Source of the DNA: Spirochaetales bacterium
Lineage (GTDB): Bacteria; Spirochaetota; Spirochaetia; ARS1246
NCBI GenBank assembly: GCA_002688185.1
Contig: NZCE01000035.1
Location: forward strand, 1-8,841
Length of the DNA: 8,841 bases
Direction: 5' to 3'
The translations under genes were made by a program, and so were the position numbers. Every line of letters begins with the position of its first letter. Within the stretch, counting starts at the first letter, position 1. The notes beneath the pieces were generated by a model, which was not told the DNA's origin, ran no database searches, and saw nothing but the letters and a program-made list of their open reading frames with translations. Positions 6,038 to 8,841 of this stretch are shown here, one piece after another.

Positions 6038-7291
6038 TTATTTACCCAGGCAACATTTTTTGTACTTTTTGCCACTCCCGCAGGGGCAAGGATCGTTCCG
6101 ACTAATTTTGAGTCGCGGCCGTGCATCTGGTGTCCGGTGGGGCGGGAGTTGCGCCTGAAGGGCCTGTTTGCGACTTTGATCGGTGAGCTCCTTTACGAAA
6201 GACCGGCAGTGGCCGAAAAAGCGCTTATAGCCGGCACAGAGGTAGTTAAGCCCTGCTTCTCCGTCAGGTGTCCTGAGAATGCGGTCCTTGGGGCAACCGC
6301 CATGACACATCACCAGAAAGTCGCACGCCCGACAGTAGCGAGGCAACATTTCCGATTTGGCGTTGCCAAATACCCGCTGCGCCGGACTCTCAAGCAGTTC
6401 GACAATCGGAGTCTCCCCGATATTCCCAAGACGATGTTCCGCGTTCACAAAGTGATCGCAGGAAAAGAAATCCCCGTTATGTTCGATCACGGGAACATCG
6501 CCGCAGTTCTCTTTGAATATGCAAAGTGCATGCGCGTGCCCCATGGCTGTCCGGGCCACCTCCTCGAAAATCTGTACTTTTATCCGCCCGATATCCCGGC
6601 TCAACCACTCGTCGTAGATCGTGCATAGAAAGTTACCCCATTCTTCGGCGGAAATGGAGCGATGACTGACCGCTCCTCCGATTTCCGGTTCCACCAGCGG
6701 GATAAACCCCACGTACTGGGCTTCAATCTCTTTGAAAAATCGATACACTTGAGCGGGGTATTGGACGTTTTCTGCATTCACCACGCAAAGGATATCGCAA
6801 GCCACACGATGCCGTTGAAGGAGTCTATACCCACGCATGACTTGTTTGTGAGTGGACTTCCCGCCCTTCGTGAGGCGGTATGTGTCATGGATCTCCCCGG
6901 GGCCGTCCAGGCTCAGCCCGATGGAAAATCCCTCTTTCGACAAAAAACGGCACCATGCCTCATCGATGAGAACACCGTTGGTCTGCATATTGTTTGTGAT
7001 GTGGCTGTTGGGAGGCCTGTGCTTTTGCTGCAATGCAGTTATTTTACAAAAAAAATCCAAGCCCAGCAGGGTCGGTTCGCCTCCATGCCAAGAAAAATGG
7101 ATCGCCGAGCTAGGGGACGCATTGATGTGCTGAATTACGTAGGCCTCCAAGATGTTGTCCGACATCCGAAAGGACTCAACAGCCGGGTAGAGGAGTTTCT
7201 TTTTTAGGTAATAGCAATAGTCACAGTCCAGGTTGCAGAGCGCACCTGTCGGCTTTGCAAAAATCTGAAATTGGCGAGAGGCCTTTGCCAT
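6038..7291 (-). CDS. Anaerobic sulfatase-maturase-like radical SAM/SPASM protein with SEC-C tail
   Basis: A 417-residue protein of the anaerobic sulfatase-maturating enzyme family, which converts an active-site Cys or Ser of a sulfatase to formylglycine. The radical SAM cluster motif is CNLDCDYCYY (Cys19, Cys23, Cys26), followed by SWHGGEPTLL (67-76) and QTNGVLID (103-110). The SPASM region has Cys257, Cys263, Cys278 followed by Asp279 (CDHF, the position of the proposed catalytic Asp), then Cys320, Cys323, Cys329, Cys333 (YCRACDFLVMCHGGCPKD) and Cys352: the full auxiliary-cluster set. A SEC-C zinc-binding tail, NDPCPCGSGKKYKKCC (399-414), ends the protein. ATG 7291 has no convincing ribosome binding site close by. 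No sulfatase is in the window, so the substrate is elsewhere or is another peptide. It is convergent with the hydrolase gene and follows the BNR gene by 135 bases on the same strand. Confidence 0.93.
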   Translation of the reverse strand: MAKASRQFQIFAKPTGALCNLDCDYCYYLKKKLLYPAVESFRMSDNILEAYVIQHINASPSSAIHFSWHGGEPTLLGLDFFCKITALQQKHRPPNSHITNNMQTNGVLIDEAWCRFLSKEGFSIGLSLDGPGEIHDTYRLTKGGKSTHKQVMRGYRLLQRHRVACDILCVVNAENVQYPAQVYRFFKEIEAQYVGFIPLVEPEIGGAVSHRSISAEEWGNFLCTIYDEWLSRDIGRIKVQIFEEVARTAMGHAHALCIFKENCGDVPVIEHNGDFFSCDHFVNAEHRLGNIGETPIVELLESPAQRVFGNAKSEMLPRYCRACDFLVMCHGGCPKDRILRTPDGEAGLNYLCAGYKRFFGHCRSFVKELTDQSRKQALQAQLPPHRTPDARPRLKISRNDPCPCGSGKKYKKCCLGK

Positions 7292-7340
7292 TGATGCATC
7301 AATATCCTATTATGAGAGATGTCAACAAGGCAAAAGACAT

Positions 7341-7362
7341 ACTTCGGTCTCCATTGCGAAGT
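7341..7362 (-). terminator. Weak hairpin between the BNR gene and the maturase gene
   Basis: ACTTCG and CGAAGT pair across a ten-base loop. Read on the minus strand it lies about 65 bases after the BNR stop and is followed by ATGTCTTTTG, a short T-run. It may end or attenuate the BNR transcript before the maturase gene. The stem is only six pairs, so confidence is low. Confidence 0.3.
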
Positions 7363-7426
7363 CTGGGAGCCCCGGTAATCAGTATCAGCTGCTGCTGCAT
7401 TTTTTTTAAAGTCCTATATTCGCCTA

Positions 7427-8767
7427 TCAATAGATAAGTCGTCTAAAGTCTCTGATCGTGTGAAAGGTTATAATGTTTCCGTCGTGCGCCGACCTGGCGC
7501 GTTCATCTCCGGATCGGCTCAGGATATACAGATCCTCGCCATCAATCGCCATGCTCGCATAATGACGGGACGCGTTTTCCCTCGGACCGATCGCCACCAG
7601 GCAAGCAAAACACCAGTCGATCATGTTCCTGGAAAAGTGAAGTTGCAGGCGGCGCCGCTGATTATACGGCAGCCCGTACCGGTTTTGAGGCAGTGTCTCG
7701 ACTTTTCTCATGGAATCGACCGCCTGCGAGCTTAGGAGCCAATAGAGCTTGGATTCTTCATCGTAGAGGACATGGAATTTCATCTGGCCTCCGGGGCACG
7801 GCACGTAAAGACAGGTTTTTCCAGAGGGAACCTGCTCCAGTGTTGTTTCCATCGCTCCGGTACCCGGGTCTTCTCCCTGCTCCAAAACTTTAGCGACACA
7901 TGCATACCCCGTCCGGTCGGTCTGAGCCCGCGCCCACAGATGGAATGTTTTTCCAGCCGGGTCATGCCAATAGTGATCGGGATCCACGAACTGAATGACG
8001 TTGGTCTCGAGCCATCCCATTGGATTGCTAGAGCGGCCCTCACAGAGACGCCTCGGTTCCGGATAGTCGGTCGAAAAGAACGGGATACCCACGTATTCTA
8101 TATCTCCATCGTGCTCCACGTTTTTCATCGCTTCGTAATAAGGGAGCTCAGAAGCGAACGTCCAGCTATCGCGCCTGGTAAGGTCGTCCCAAATAGGACC
8201 GCGCATGAGCACCGGGGCCATATCACCAACCGGCCACCCCTTCACCACTTCGCGAGTCCGTTTTTCCATTGCCAGATATACACAGCCATTGGCGTAGTGG
8301 ACGTTGCACGGGGCCTGATGCCACTGCTCGCCGCCCGTGAGTGCCACGGGCTCGCCCCAAGTCTCACCACCATCGCCTGATCTGATGACCATGAGATCGT
8401 CGGCCTGGCCCAGAACATAAACTGCATCACCGGCAGCAAAGGGCCGGGCATGCAAAAAAGGGAAATCCGCCTTATGCCGCCACGAGGCGCCGCCGTCATC
8501 ACTTGAAAAGATCTTGCCCTGCCACGCACTGCCGTCCTTTCTTGCCCTATAGCCCTTTTTACCTGGAAGCTTTTTCGCCCCAGGTCCGCTCACGTCGATA
8601 GTGGCGATCAACCGCCTGCATTTCGCACCACCGAACTTGCTATCCAACACGAGAATGCCCGGGCTGTAGCAGAATATGGTGGCTGGGTCGGGAGATTCAT
8701 AAACTACTGTATAGCTCTGCGCCAATGGCTCTATGTGCCAGGTATCGTCGTGTTTCATATGGAGCAT
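7427..8767 (-). CDS. Asp-box (BNR) sialidase-superfamily protein of unknown substrate
   Basis: A 446-residue beta-propeller protein. Two clear Asp boxes (SxDxGxxW) are visible: SDDGGASW at 89-96 and SGDGGETW at 130-137, with a degenerate third at FSRNMIDW near residue 380. The C-terminal stretch (YILSRSGDERARSAHDGNIITFHTIRDFRRL) is typical, from memory, of a group annotated as BNR or exo-alpha-sialidase family that is common in polysaccharide-degrading environmental bacteria. I do not see the FRIP motif of classical sialidases, so sialic acid release is not established. There is no signal peptide, which is consistent with the cytoplasmic fucosidase nearby. An in-frame TAG five codons upstream means that Met1 (8767) or Met4 (8758) is the start; neither has a clear Shine-Dalgarno sequence. 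The stop is 135 bases from the downstream maturase gene. Confidence 0.82.
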   Translation of the reverse strand: MLHMKHDDTWHIEPLAQSYTVVYESPDPATIFCYSPGILVLDSKFGGAKCRRLIATIDVSGPGAKKLPGKKGYRARKDGSAWQGKIFSSDDGGASWRHKADFPFLHARPFAAGDAVYVLGQADDLMVIRSGDGGETWGEPVALTGGEQWHQAPCNVHYANGCVYLAMEKRTREVVKGWPVGDMAPVLMRGPIWDDLTRRDSWTFASELPYYEAMKNVEHDGDIEYVGIPFFSTDYPEPRRLCEGRSSNPMGWLETNVIQFVDPDHYWHDPAGKTFHLWARAQTDRTGYACVAKVLEQGEDPGTGAMETTLEQVPSGKTCLYVPCPGGQMKFHVLYDEESKLYWLLSSQAVDSMRKVETLPQNRYGLPYNQRRRLQLHFSRNMIDWCFACLVAIGPRENASRHYASMAIDGEDLYILSRSGDERARSAHDGNIITFHTIRDFRRLIY

Positions 8768-8841
8768 TGTGGCACGGCTCTAAAAACTTAGGGGGGTATG
8801 CACTTGACTCCGGTACACCCCATATGTAGTGTGTCTGCATG

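Noticed and set aside
6137..7207. Several plus-strand open frames opposite the maturase gene.
   Set aside because: No family resemblance, and the opposite strand carries all expected Cys motifs of a radical SAM/SPASM protein.
7320..7325. TTGACA on the minus strand upstream of the maturase gene.
   Set aside because: No acceptable -10 box lies 16-18 bases downstream; CATAAT is only five bases away.
7382..7408. CAGC/GCTG mini-hairpin followed by eight T residues on the plus strand.
   Set aside because: The stem is only four pairs and no plus-strand gene ends upstream, so a terminator there would serve nothing visible.
8793..8832. Imperfect GGGGT/ACCCC inverted repeat and TTGACT at the right edge.
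   Set aside because: A five-base match in a low-complexity G/C run, with a poor -10 partner (TAGTGT); too weak to call a promoter or operator.

Overview
This is a chromosomal-type bacterial fragment (or an environmental contig) with eight protein genes and no RNA genes, insertion sequences or CRISPR array that I can see. Start sites carry Bacillota-like Shine-Dalgarno sequences and sigma-70-like promoters. An oxygen-sensitive maturase (anSME type) and a predicted B12-radical-SAM enzyme point to an anaerobic or facultative lifestyle. The phylum cannot be fixed from the sequence. Composition is uneven: the small gene at 721-990 is about 36% G+C by hand count, while a 300-base stretch inside the fucosidase gene (3361-3660) is about 57%.

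Left part (3-2049, + strand): a compact three-gene set that looks like a peptide natural-product (RiPP) locus. It begins with the C-terminal 208 residues of a gene entering from the left edge, which I match from memory to the 'RiPP maturation radical SAM protein 1' family (B12-binding radical SAM). Next is an 89-residue GTG-started small protein whose helical leader-like sequence and short DGRYGV tail fit a precursor peptide. Last is a complete papain-fold (C1) cysteine peptidase, the kind of enzyme that could remove a leader. The combination resembles the logic of the polytheonamide cluster (B12-radical-SAM enzymes plus a C1 peptidase) but with a different precursor. This is the most interesting part of the window.

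Middle (2113-2571, - strand): a lone 134-residue conserved protein of unknown function with its own near-consensus promoter and strong ribosome binding site. A 307-base gap follows, holding this promoter and the upstream region of the next gene.

Right part (2825-8767): a carbohydrate-catabolism neighbourhood. It holds a cytoplasmic GH29 alpha-L-fucosidase homologue (+), a short-chain NAD-dependent dehydrogenase resembling uronate dehydrogenase (-), a dienelactone-hydrolase-family enzyme (+, with a near-consensus promoter), an anaerobic sulfatase-maturase-like radical SAM protein with a SEC-C tail (-), and an Asp-box (BNR) sialidase-superfamily protein (-). None of the hydrolases has a signal peptide, so the likely picture is intracellular breakdown of imported fucosylated or uronic-acid-containing, perhaps sulfated, glycans. 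No transporter, sulfatase or regulator is inside the window. Gene orientation alternates, so these genes are several transcription units rather than one operon.
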